64,000 nucleotides of DNA from Novosphingobium sp. TH158 (GTDB lineage: Bacteria; Pseudomonadota; Alphaproteobacteria; Sphingomonadales; Sphingomonadaceae). Below, piece by piece: positions 7,709 through 14,996 of the stretch. Position numbers and translations under genes: made by a program. The stretch lies in NCBI RefSeq assembly GCF_002855555.1, contig NZ_PKRT01000001.1, positions 1,578,001 to 1,642,000 on the forward strand, written 5' to 3'. The notes beneath the pieces are model-generated. The model was not told the origin of the DNA. It saw nothing but the letters and a program-made list of their open reading frames with translations, and did not search any database. Every line of letters begins with the position of its first letter. The stretch's first letter is position 1.

Positions 7709-8289
7709 CGCTCGACCTTTCGCAATGTGACGATCAGGAACTGGCGAGCCTTGCCGTCGCTGGTCAGGGCCAGGCGTTTCGCGAATTGATGCGCCGCTAT
7801 AGAGACCCGCTCTACCGGCTGATCCGGAACAATGTCGGCGATCCGGAAGAGGCGACCGATTTGCTGCAGGAAAGCTTTGTTTCGGCGTTTGCGGCCATTC
7901 ATCGTTATGACGCCGAGCGCCCTTTCCGATTCTGGCTGTCGCGCATAGCCTTGAACAAATGCCGTGACTGGGCGCGCAGGCGCGCGGTTCGCTCGTTCTT
8001 CTCTTTCGCGCGCCCGATCGAAGCCGACGAGGATTTTCAAAGCGAGGCTCCGGGGCCGGGCCGCGAAGCCGAAAGCCGCGCAGAACTTGCTCGCGTCGAG
8101 AAGGCCATTGCCGCCTTGCCGCACCCGTTACGTGAAGTGCTGACGCTGCGCACGATCGAAGAACACAGCCAGGCAGAGGCTGCCGCGATCTTGGGGGTCA
8201 GCGAGAAAACTGTCGAAACAAGACTTTACCGCGCGCGCGCGCAACTGAAGGCGCAGCTGGCGGGAACTTTAGAGAATGCCGAGTCTTAG
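7705..8289 (+). CDS. cnrH: CnrH-like ECF sigma factor
   Basis: A 194-residue RpoE-type ECF sigma. Region 2 has DPEEATDLLQESFVSAFAAI and RPFRFWLSRIALNKCRDWAR, and region 4 has LPHPLREVLTLRTIEEHSQAEAAAILGVSEKTVETRLYRAR (split here for description). Start is the GTG at 7705 overlapping the cnrX stop. Placed third in a YXH arrangement, it should be held by the CnrY-like protein and freed when CnrX binds metal. Probable targets are the three TGAGGG-N15-GCGTAT promoters nearby. Confidence 0.9.
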   Translation: MTLDLSQCDDQELASLAVAGQGQAFRELMRRYRDPLYRLIRNNVGDPEEATDLLQESFVSAFAAIHRYDAERPFRFWLSRIALNKCRDWARRRAVRSFFSFARPIEADEDFQSEAPGPGREAESRAELARVEKAIAALPHPLREVLTLRTIEEHSQAEAAAILGVSEKTVETRLYRARAQLKAQLAGTLENAES

Positions 8290-8331
8290 CCGTGAGCACA
8301 TTCCCATGAATCTGGCTTATTGGAGCAAATA

Positions 8332-8817
8332 ATGGCAACGCGTCATCATCAACCATCGCCCGAGCATGCCGACCACGAGGATACGCCAGCGGAACGCAAG
8401 AGCGGCAACAGCTATTTGACGCTCAGCTTCGAACTCGCTGCCGACTTTCTCGTGATGTTCTTCGTGATGTACGCGATGATCGCCACGCTCGATCATTTCT
8501 ACTTCAACATCGGCAATGTCTACATGACGATGATGATGGTCGCGCCGATGGCGCTTCTGATGCTTGTTTTCATGCGCCATATGTTCCGCTCGAAGCGGGG
8601 AAATCTCCTCGTCACGGTCATCGCGATTGCCATTTTCGCCGCAGGGTGGATCGGCATGCGGACCCAGGCCGGAGTAGGCGACGCGCAATTTGTTCGCTCG
8701 ATGATTCCTCACCATTCGGGCGCGATATTGATGTGCCGCGAGGCGAAGCTATCCGACCCTGAGCTGGTGCAGCTATGCCGCGACATCATTGCGGCGCAGG
8801 ACCGCGAAATCGGTTAG
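8332..8817 (+). CDS. DUF305-family membrane protein with early stop
   Basis: A 161-residue protein with three TM segments (about 30-55, 58-80, 90-108) and a truncated DUF305 ferritin-like half that keeps the SMIPHHSGAILMCREA motif and ends IIAAQDREIG. ATG 8332 follows GGAG; an upstream TTG is less likely. The TAG at 8815-8817 is followed in the same frame by MKRILERL and a second TAG at 8842-8844, so a CAG to TAG change at the usual EIxQM position removes nine residues. Such proteins accompany copper oxidases and probably bind copper in the periplasm. Confidence 0.85.
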   Translation: MATRHHQPSPEHADHEDTPAERKSGNSYLTLSFELAADFLVMFFVMYAMIATLDHFYFNIGNVYMTMMMVAPMALLMLVFMRHMFRSKRGNLLVTVIAIAIFAAGWIGMRTQAGVGDAQFVRSMIPHHSGAILMCREAKLSDPELVQLCRDIIAAQDREIG

Positions 8818-8883
8818 ATGAAACGCATTCTTGAGCGACTTTAGCGTGAGGACCTGGACCCGTCGCAGAAAGATGGTTTTGAT

Positions 8884-8912
8884 ATGAGGGGAAGATGACC
8901 GCGCTGCGTATA
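8884..8912 (+). promoter_or_regulatory. Candidate ECF-sigma promoter for copAB (ATGAGGG-N15-GCGTATA)
   Basis: ATGAGGG at 8884-8890, spacer 15 bp, GCGTATA at 8906-8912, ending 37 bp before the copA ATG. It is identical at both elements and in spacing to the motif before cnrY and near-identical to the one before copC. Confidence 0.7.
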
Positions 8913-8949
8913 CTCAGGTGATAAGCCTTATTTTCAAACCGGACGAATT

Positions 8950-10788
8950 ATGAACATCGACAGACGAAAATTCATCGGCACGGCTGCCGTTGGCGGAACT
9001 GCGGCAGCCTTTGCGAGCTGGGTTCCGGCTTGGGCGCAACCGGTTTCCGGAGGGATCACTGCCCCGCTTCCGACAGTTTCGGGGACCGATATCAGTCTGC
9101 GGATCGCCCGCCAGACCATGCGCGTCGATGGCAAGGTAAGCCGCGCCATCGGCATCAACGGCACGGTCCCGGCACCACTGATCCGGTTGCGCGAAGGGCA
9201 AAATGTTCGCTTGTCGGTCACGAATGATCTCGATGAGGATAGCTCGATTCATTGGCATGGCCTCATCTTGCCGTTTCAGATGGATGGAGTGCCGGGTGTC
9301 AGCTTTCCCGGGATCAAGCCGCGTTCGACCTTCGTCTATGAGTTCCCGGTGATTCAGTCGGGGACCTACTGGTATCACAGCCATTCGGGCTTGCAGGAAC
9401 AGCTCGGCCATTATGGGCCGATTGTCATCGATCCCAAAGGTACGGACCCGATTGCCTACGATCGTGAGCATGTCGTTGTGCTTTCCGATCATAGCCAGCT
9501 CTCGCCCGAAGCGATCTTTCGCAAGCTGAAGGTCAATCCCGGGCACTTCAACATGCAAAAGCAGACGCTTGGCGGTCTGCTGGCAGGCAAGGATCAACCG
9601 CTCAAAGAGCGGATCGATTGGGGCAAGATGCGAATGGATCCGACCGACATCGCCGATGTCAACGGATCGACCTATACTTTCCTTGTCAACGGCTATGGCC
9701 CCAAGGACAATTGGACAGCATTGTTTACGCCCGGCGAGCGGGTGCGGCTGCGGATCATCAACGCCGCCGCCATGTCGATATTCAATGTGCGCATCCCTGG
9801 GCTGCGGCTCACGATCGTGCAGGCCGACGGTCTCAATGTGCGTCCGGTCGAGGTCGACGAATTCCAGATCGGGGTTGCCGAAACCTATGACGTGATCGTG
9901 ACGCCGACCGACGATCGCGCCTATACGCTGGTGGCCGAAGCGAATGATCGTTCGGGCATGGGCCGCGCCACATTGGCGCCGCGCGCCGGCATGTCCGCAC
10001 AAGTGCCACCATTGCGCGAACGACCGCTGGCGACGATGAAAGACATGGGCATGGGCGACATGGACATGTCCGGCGGTGCCACAGCGGGAGCGGACCATTC
10101 GGGCATGGCGATGGGTGCGATCGCGGCCGATTGCTCGCCCGAGCATGCCAAAATGGGCCATTGTACACCGTCTGATGCGGCAGCGCCTGCAGTCGACCAT
10201 AGCGCGATGGGCCATGGTGCGGGCGGCATGAGCCATAGCATGCGCGATTTCAGCGTGGCACCGCAGGTCAAAAGGGACCCGAGCGTTCAGACCATCTCGC
10301 CGATGCCTGTCGACCGCATGGGCGAGCCGGGGCAGGGCCTCGAGAATGTTGGCCACAAGGTGATGACCTATCATGATCTGGTAGCGCTCGACCGAAATCC
10401 CGATGTGCGCGCACCCGAACGCTCGCTCGACATTCACCTGACCGGCAACATGGAGCGCTTCATGTGGTCGTTCGACGGGATCAAGATGTCGGACTATCAC
10501 GAACCCATCCCCTTCATTGAGGGCGAGCGTGTCCGGATCAATCTCATCAACGATTCGATGATGAGCCACCCGATCCATTTGCATGGCCATTTCTTCGAAC
10601 TGGTGACGGGGAAAGGCGATTATGCACCAAGAAAGCATACGGTGCTCGTCCAGCCCGGCGGCAAGGCGAGTTTCGATTTCACAGCCGACGCGCTAGGCGA
10701 CTGGGCGTTCCACTGCCATTTGCTGTATCACATGCACGCCGGGATGATGCGCGTTGTCAGCGTCCGGCCACGGGGAGAAGCGCAATGA
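8950..10788 (+). CDS. copA: CopA multicopper oxidase
   Basis: A 612-residue periplasmic copper oxidase of the PcoA/CopA class, exported folded through Tat (RRKFIG at residues 5-10). Type 1, 2 and 3 copper ligands are visible in HWHG (about 99), YHSHSG (about 143), HPIHLHGHFF (about 540) and HCHLLYHMHAGM near the C-terminus. Between residues 350 and 430 is a Met/His-rich insert with MGMGDMDMSG and SPEHAKMGHCTP that should load Cu(I) for oxidation to the less toxic Cu(II). It overlaps copB by 4 bp and is preceded by the candidate ECF promoter. Confidence 0.95.
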   Translation: MNIDRRKFIGTAAVGGTAAAFASWVPAWAQPVSGGITAPLPTVSGTDISLRIARQTMRVDGKVSRAIGINGTVPAPLIRLREGQNVRLSVTNDLDEDSSIHWHGLILPFQMDGVPGVSFPGIKPRSTFVYEFPVIQSGTYWYHSHSGLQEQLGHYGPIVIDPKGTDPIAYDREHVVVLSDHSQLSPEAIFRKLKVNPGHFNMQKQTLGGLLAGKDQPLKERIDWGKMRMDPTDIADVNGSTYTFLVNGYGPKDNWTALFTPGERVRLRIINAAAMSIFNVRIPGLRLTIVQADGLNVRPVEVDEFQIGVAETYDVIVTPTDDRAYTLVAEANDRSGMGRATLAPRAGMSAQVPPLRERPLATMKDMGMGDMDMSGGATAGADHSGMAMGAIAADCSPEHAKMGHCTPSDAAAPAVDHSAMGHGAGGMSHSMRDFSVAPQVKRDPSVQTISPMPVDRMGEPGQGLENVGHKVMTYHDLVALDRNPDVRAPERSLDIHLTGNMERFMWSFDGIKMSDYHEPIPFIEGERVRINLINDSMMSHPIHLHGHFFELVTGKGDYAPRKHTVLVQPGGKASFDFTADALGDWAFHCHLLYHMHAGMMRVVSVRPRGEAQ

Positions 10789-12062
10789 GCGTTTCTCGCC
10801 TGCTGCTCGCCAGCGCTGCCGTGCTCGCATTCAACGCGCCCGCCTTCGCGCAGTCGGTGCAGGGCATGGACCATTCTTCGATGCCCGGTATGCAGAAGCC
10901 AAAAAAACCCGCGAGTAAGCCTGCAAAGCCGGTCGTCAAGGCGCCGCCTGCCCCATCGCGCCCGTCGCCCCAGCCTGTCGGTGATCCGGACGCTATGCAA
11001 AACATGGATCATAGCTCAATGCCGGGAATGACCGACCGGTCTGGAGAGCAAGGCGCGCAATCCGACTGCCCGCCCGAGCACGCGAAGATGGGGCATTGCA
11101 CACCTGCAAACGACCCGAATGCAGAGGAGAAATCGCCGCCGGAACCGGCGAGAGGACATGATGCTATGCCGGGCATGACCATGGGGGGGAGTTCGCCAGC
11201 CTCAACTGTCGCCGACCCTGACTGCCCTCCGGAACATGCGAAAATGGGCCATTGCACGCCCAAAGCAGCGGTCTCGCCTGAAATGAATAAGGACGGGGCC
11301 GCGACAGGCACCAATCTCGAGCCGGGCAACGCCCCAGCGCCCGCGCCGCCGTCGGACTGGTATGCTGACCGCATTTTCCCGCAGGAAGAGATGGCGCGGG
11401 CGCGCGATGCTATGATGAAGGAGAGCGGCGGTACGACGTTCCGCTACCTCTCTTTCGATCTGGCGGAATATGTCGTCCACAAGGGCAAGGACAGTTACCG
11501 CTGGGAGGGCGAAGCCTGGTTTGGGGGCGACATAAATCGTTTTGTGTTCAAATATGAAGGAGAGGGCGAGTTTGGAGGCCCGCTCGACGACTTGGAACTG
11601 TCCGGGCTGTATTCGCGCGCTGTCTCCCCTTATTGGAACCTTCAGGCAGGCATTCGCTATGACCTGAAGCCAGACCCTTCGCGCACCTATGCCGTGGTCG
11701 GTGTCGAGGGACTTGCACCCTATTGGTTCAAGGTTTCTGCAGCCGCCTTTCTTTCGAACAAAGGTGAATTGCGCGGGCGTCTCGAAGGATATTATGACCA
11801 ACGCATCACGCAAAAACTGATATTGCAGCCGCGGTTGGAGGCAAATCTGTCGGCGCAAACGATCCGCGAGCTCGGCGTGGGGGCCGGCCTGTCAAATCTG
11901 GAGCTTGGCGCGCGCCTGCGCTATGAAATCAAGAAGGAATTCGCGCCCTATATCGGATTTGAGTGGGTCCGGCAGTTTGACGAGTCAGCTCGTTTCACCC
12001 GTGCCAACGGCGGGCAGGTATCTGATCCGCACTTTGTGATGGGTGTGCGTGTCTGGTTCTGA
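10785..12062 (+). CDS. copB: CopB outer-membrane copper resistance protein
   Basis: A 425-residue protein with a signal peptide (about 1-22, ending AFAQ), a 170-residue Met/His/Cys-rich N-terminal region with repeated MDHSSMPGM and two copies of DCPPEHAKMGHCTP (about residues 93-107 and 145-160), then the conserved CopB barrel domain beginning WYADRIFPQEEMARAR and ending in a terminal Phe typical of outer-membrane beta-barrels. It works with CopA to sequester or expel copper. A hairpin terminator lies about 190 bp downstream. Confidence 0.94.
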   Translation: MSVSRLLLASAAVLAFNAPAFAQSVQGMDHSSMPGMQKPKKPASKPAKPVVKAPPAPSRPSPQPVGDPDAMQNMDHSSMPGMTDRSGEQGAQSDCPPEHAKMGHCTPANDPNAEEKSPPEPARGHDAMPGMTMGGSSPASTVADPDCPPEHAKMGHCTPKAAVSPEMNKDGAATGTNLEPGNAPAPAPPSDWYADRIFPQEEMARARDAMMKESGGTTFRYLSFDLAEYVVHKGKDSYRWEGEAWFGGDINRFVFKYEGEGEFGGPLDDLELSGLYSRAVSPYWNLQAGIRYDLKPDPSRTYAVVGVEGLAPYWFKVSAAAFLSNKGELRGRLEGYYDQRITQKLILQPRLEANLSAQTIRELGVGAGLSNLELGARLRYEIKKEFAPYIGFEWVRQFDESARFTRANGGQVSDPHFVMGVRVWF

Positions 12063-12090
12063 GGCGTCAGTGAAAGGAACGGGGTAGTAT

Positions 12091-12237
12091 ATGCCTATGG
12101 CGCGTCGCCTCCACCGGTACTATTTGGAACATCTCGCAGGCTACAACCGCATCAGCGGGTCCAATGTGCCGTTGGGCATGCGGCTGCCTGGTTCTGGTCG
12201 GTCGGCATTTGTGAAACTGCGCTGGGCAGTTCGTTGA
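12091..12237 (+). CDS. Possible small basic protein downstream of copB
   Basis: A 48-codon frame beginning MPMARRLHRYYLEHLAGYNR and ending KLRWAVR, with AAGGAACGGGG some 10-15 nt upstream. It lies between copB and the terminator at 12247, so it would be on the copAB transcript. I recognise no family; it may be a chance frame in high-GC DNA. Confidence 0.25.
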   Translation: MPMARRLHRYYLEHLAGYNRISGSNVPLGMRLPGSGRSAFVKLRWAVR

Positions 12238-12246
12238 AATTCGAAG

Positions 12247-12278
12247 AACTGGCGCCGCATTTTGTGGCGCCAGTTTTT
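12247..12278 (+). terminator. Rho-independent terminator after copAB
   Basis: Perfect 10-bp arms AACTGGCGCC and GGCGCCAGTT with a 9-nt loop, running into TTTTT on the plus strand. It ends the copA-copB transcription unit and separates it from the minus-strand genes to the right. Confidence 0.8.
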
Positions 12279-12316
12279 GGCTGTATCAATTTGGCATGAA
12301 TAACTTCGGGACCGCG

Positions 12317-12664
12317 CTAGTCCTTGCAAGAAAATTGATCAAATGCCTCAACTGCTTGCGCAGCATACATAAGGCTTGGACCGGCACCCATATAGAGCGC
12401 CATGCCCATGACCTCCATCACTTCCTCCCGAGTTGCTCCGTGCTTCACTGCCGCCTGCGAATGAAATGCAACGCAACCATCGCAACGGATAGCAACAGAT
12501 ATTGCAAGTGCGATTAGCTCTTTCGTTTTGGTATTGAGCACACCATCTTCCGTGGCGGCCTTAGCCATAGCCGAGAAAGCTTTCGTTACCTCAGGTGAGC
12601 CAAGTCGCACCTCTTTTATGGCGGAAGAGAGCTCACTTGCCATTGCGTTCCAGTCTTTGTGCAT
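12317..12664 (-). CDS. Carboxymuconolactone decarboxylase (AhpD-like) family protein
   Basis: A 115-residue alkylhydroperoxidase-D-like protein. The redox motif is RCDGCVAFHSQAA, a CxxC followed by His three residues later, as in AhpD-type peroxidase/reductases. The ATG at 12664 follows AGGGG with 8-nt spacing; the frame opens ten codons earlier. It sits at the 3' end of a run of minus-strand genes with the cupin, the heme-motif lipoprotein and cydABX. A thiol-dependent antioxidant role is likely; the substrate is unknown. Confidence 0.85.
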   Translation of the reverse strand: MHKDWNAMASELSSAIKEVRLGSPEVTKAFSAMAKAATEDGVLNTKTKELIALAISVAIRCDGCVAFHSQAAVKHGATREEVMEVMGMALYMGAGPSLMYAAQAVEAFDQFSCKD

Positions 12665-12721
12665 CGCTTTTCCCCTGATCAGGACTTCCATCATCGAATA
12701 AAGCTATAAATACGAGAGGCC

Positions 12722-13117
12722 TTACTCGGTCGTGCGCCCATCAAAGTGTTTGTGATCGACAGCAGCGGCGGCACAGGTTTTGTGGACCGTGCCATCAATG
12801 TGCTCTGGCGGACCATAGATAGTGTAGAGCCGCAACGGCTCCTTTCCCGTGCTGATCACGTTGTGGCGCGCGCCCTGTGGGACAACTACGCCGTCATCAG
12901 CGCTGACTTTGTTGCAGACGCCGTCGATCCAGATTTCGCCTTCGCCGCCTTCTATGCGAAAAAACTGGTCACGATCGTCGTGGACTTCCTCGCCGATCTC
13001 TTCACCGGGCTGGATGGCCATGAGGACCAGCTGGAGATTGTGGCCGGTGTAAAGCACACGCCGAAAATCGTCGTTCTCTTCCGTAAGCTTCTCGATGTTG
13101 TCGACAAAGCCCTTCAT
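12722..13117 (-). CDS. Cupin-domain protein
   Basis: A 131-residue single-domain cupin. Metal-binding motif 1 is EEVHDDRDQFFRIEGGEGEI and motif 2 is VPQGARHNVISTG, giving a plausible His/Glu metal site. The C-terminus has AAVDHKHFDGRTTE. It is co-directional with cydABX and the CMD-family gene and separated from its neighbours by 18 and 57 bp. Function unknown; similar cupins often lie beside stress or quinone-related genes. Confidence 0.85.
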   Translation of the reverse strand: MKGFVDNIEKLTEENDDFRRVLYTGHNLQLVLMAIQPGEEIGEEVHDDRDQFFRIEGGEGEIWIDGVCNKVSADDGVVVPQGARHNVISTGKEPLRLYTIYGPPEHIDGTVHKTCAAAAVDHKHFDGRTTE

Positions 13118-13135
13118 GCCATCTGCTCCTATCCG

Positions 13136-13714
13136 TTATTGTGCATCTTCTGCGATTGGCCAGCTTATCGCGATTGCTCCGCGCAAGTCGCCCGGCTTGA
13201 ACCCGGTCGCCCGATCAAACGGGTAGAGTTCCGCTAACCTTTCACTCACATCGGGCGCGATATTAGTGCCGTGGCAGGCGGCGCAGGGCTGCTCCTTCAT
13301 CGGAATCGCGCGCATATAATGCGCTTTGGCACCAGAACCCGAACCGCTGGTCCACTGCAGCGTTGACGGTTTCCCATCTGCGGTCAAAGGTGCGGCTGCC
13401 AGCTGCTCCAACCGCTTGCGCATTTCACCATCCGGCGCTGCGGCAGGGTTGCGCTCCTTCAGCGCGATCCGACGCACCTCGGCCCCGCTTTCCTTAGACA
13501 GGCTGGCGGCGATGGCCGGTGCTGCCTGCTGGCATACACCGATAGCGCCCACCGGGCCGCCGGCTTTCATCGCCTCCTGCAACTGTCCCTGAAGATCAGC
13601 CTGAAAGCGGTCGACCAGCGCTGCCGACTTGGCTGAAACATCCACCGGTTGCGGCGCAGGTGCCGCACATCCGGCGAGCCCCAGGGCCGCGCCGGCGAAC
13701 ATCAGGCGCATCAC
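13136..13714 (-). CDS. Tll0287-like (DUF3365) lipoprotein with c-type heme motif
   Basis: 192 residues starting at a GTG that overlaps the cydX stop (an ATG follows directly). The signal ends LGLAGCAAP, a lipobox with Cys at about 16. The DUF3365/Tll0287-like domain carries one CAACHG heme c motif and the typical KERNPAAAPDGEMRKRLEQL and FKPGDLRGAIAISWP segments. It would be a periplasm-facing heme sensor or electron carrier. Its tight coupling to cydABX suggests a link to the quinol oxidase. Confidence 0.85.
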   Translation of the reverse strand: MMRLMFAGAALGLAGCAAPAPQPVDVSAKSAALVDRFQADLQGQLQEAMKAGGPVGAIGVCQQAAPAIAASLSKESGAEVRRIALKERNPAAAPDGEMRKRLEQLAAAPLTADGKPSTLQWTSGSGSGAKAHYMRAIPMKEQPCAACHGTNIAPDVSERLAELYPFDRATGFKPGDLRGAIAISWPIAEDAQ

Positions 13715-13821
13715 AAGTTAGGGTCCTCATCCAGTGGCGACTGGAATTCATGCCACATCCCGTTGATGATACCAAAGGCGAGCGCCAGGCCGAGCCCCAA
13801 GATCCATGCGAAATACCACAT
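13711..13821 (-). CDS. cydX: CydX, small subunit of cytochrome bd oxidase
   Basis: A 36-residue single-TM protein, MWYFAWILGLGLALAFGIIN followed by an acidic tail ending DEDPNL. The MWYFAWILG start is the signature of CydX/CbdX, which stabilises the heme centres of cytochrome bd. It lies 12 bp after cydB and overlaps the next gene by 4 bp. It is too short for ordinary gene finders and was found by translating the gap. Confidence 0.95.
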   Translation of the reverse strand: MWYFAWILGLGLALAFGIINGMWHEFQSPLDEDPNL

Positions 13822-13833
13822 CGTTTTGGCTCC

Positions 13834-14982
13834 TTAATAGAAGTCGGGGTTAGTGCGCACGTCGCGCAGGGTCACCCGGCCGAACAGGACCTTCATCACC
13901 CAGGCGGTGTAGGTCAGAACCAGCGGCAGGAAGATCACCGTCACGATCAGCATGATCCACAGCGTCAGGTGGCTGGACGAGGCGTTCCACGCTGTCAGGC
14001 TCGATTGCGGATCGATCGAACTGGGCAGGATGAAGGGGAACATCGACAGGCCGACCGTGGCGATGATGCCGACAGTGGCCAGCGACGATCCGGCCAAGTG
14101 CAGCACATGGCTGTGGTGGCGGATACCCAGCAGCGCAACAAGCGGTCCGACCAGGCCCAGAATGGGCGCAATCACCATCCAGGGATAGCGACCGTAATTG
14201 TCAATCCACGCACCCGGAGCGGCCACGGTCTTGATGAACAGGGGGTTGGAGGGACCATTCGGATCGACCACGCCTTCCAGCCGGAAGCCCATCGCGCCAT
14301 TGGCAACCCACAGGCCGCCGGCCGCAAACAGGATGACGCTGGCGATGGCTGCCACGCTGCCGATCCGCCGGGCACGGTCCAGCACGGCCCCCCGCTCGAT
14401 CTTGACCGAGAGGAAGCCGGCGCCATGCATCACCACCATCGCGACCGAAAGCAGCCCGGTCATCAGCGCAAAGGGCGAGAACAGGCCCAGCAGCGAGCCC
14501 TCGTAGAAACTACGCAAGTCGCTATCGAGCCGGAACGGCGCGCCCTGCAGCACGTTGCCCACTGCCACGCCGAACACCAGCGCGGGCACGAAGCCTCCGA
14601 TGAACAGCGCCCAGTCCCAGCGACTGCGCCAGGCGGCGTCCGGGCGCTTGGACCGGTACTTGAACGCCACGGGGCGCAGGATCAGGGCCGACAGCACCAG
14701 GAACATGGCGAGGTAAAAGCCGGAAAAGCTGACCGCATAGACGAACGGCCAGGCCGCAAAGATCGCCCCGCCGCCCAGGATGAACCAAACCTGGTGGCCT
14801 TCCCAGTGCGGCGCGATGGCGTTGATCGCCATGCGGCGTTCCTCGTCCGTCTTGCCGATGAAGGGCATCAGTGAGGCCACGCCGAGGTCATATCCATCAG
14901 TCAGTGCAAAGCCAATCAGCAAGGTGCCCATCAGACCCCACCAGATTACCCGGAGGGTTTCGTAGTCGAGAGGGATTTCCAT
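13834..14982 (-). CDS. cydB: Cytochrome bd ubiquinol oxidase subunit II
   Basis: A 382-residue membrane protein, full length for CydB, with the conserved start YETLRVIWWGLMGTLLIGFALTDGYDLG and GHQVWFILGGGAIFAAWP. It pairs with CydA to hold the hemes that reduce oxygen to water using quinol electrons. It lies 14 bp after cydA. Bd oxidases have high oxygen affinity and, unlike heme-copper oxidases, resist sulfide, cyanide and NO, which suits this locus. Confidence 0.97.
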   Translation of the reverse strand: MEIPLDYETLRVIWWGLMGTLLIGFALTDGYDLGVASLMPFIGKTDEERRMAINAIAPHWEGHQVWFILGGGAIFAAWPFVYAVSFSGFYLAMFLVLSALILRPVAFKYRSKRPDAAWRSRWDWALFIGGFVPALVFGVAVGNVLQGAPFRLDSDLRSFYEGSLLGLFSPFALMTGLLSVAMVVMHGAGFLSVKIERGAVLDRARRIGSVAAIASVILFAAGGLWVANGAMGFRLEGVVDPNGPSNPLFIKTVAAPGAWIDNYGRYPWMVIAPILGLVGPLVALLGIRHHSHVLHLAGSSLATVGIIATVGLSMFPFILPSSIDPQSSLTAWNASSSHLTLWIMLIVTVIFLPLVLTYTAWVMKVLFGRVTLRDVRTNPDFY

Positions 14983-14996
14983 TTCGTGTTCCTCCC

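Noticed and set aside
8914..10638. 574-codon open frame on the minus strand
   Set aside because: It is the exact antisense of copA, which has Tat signal and all copper ligands; long antisense frames are expected in high-GC DNA.
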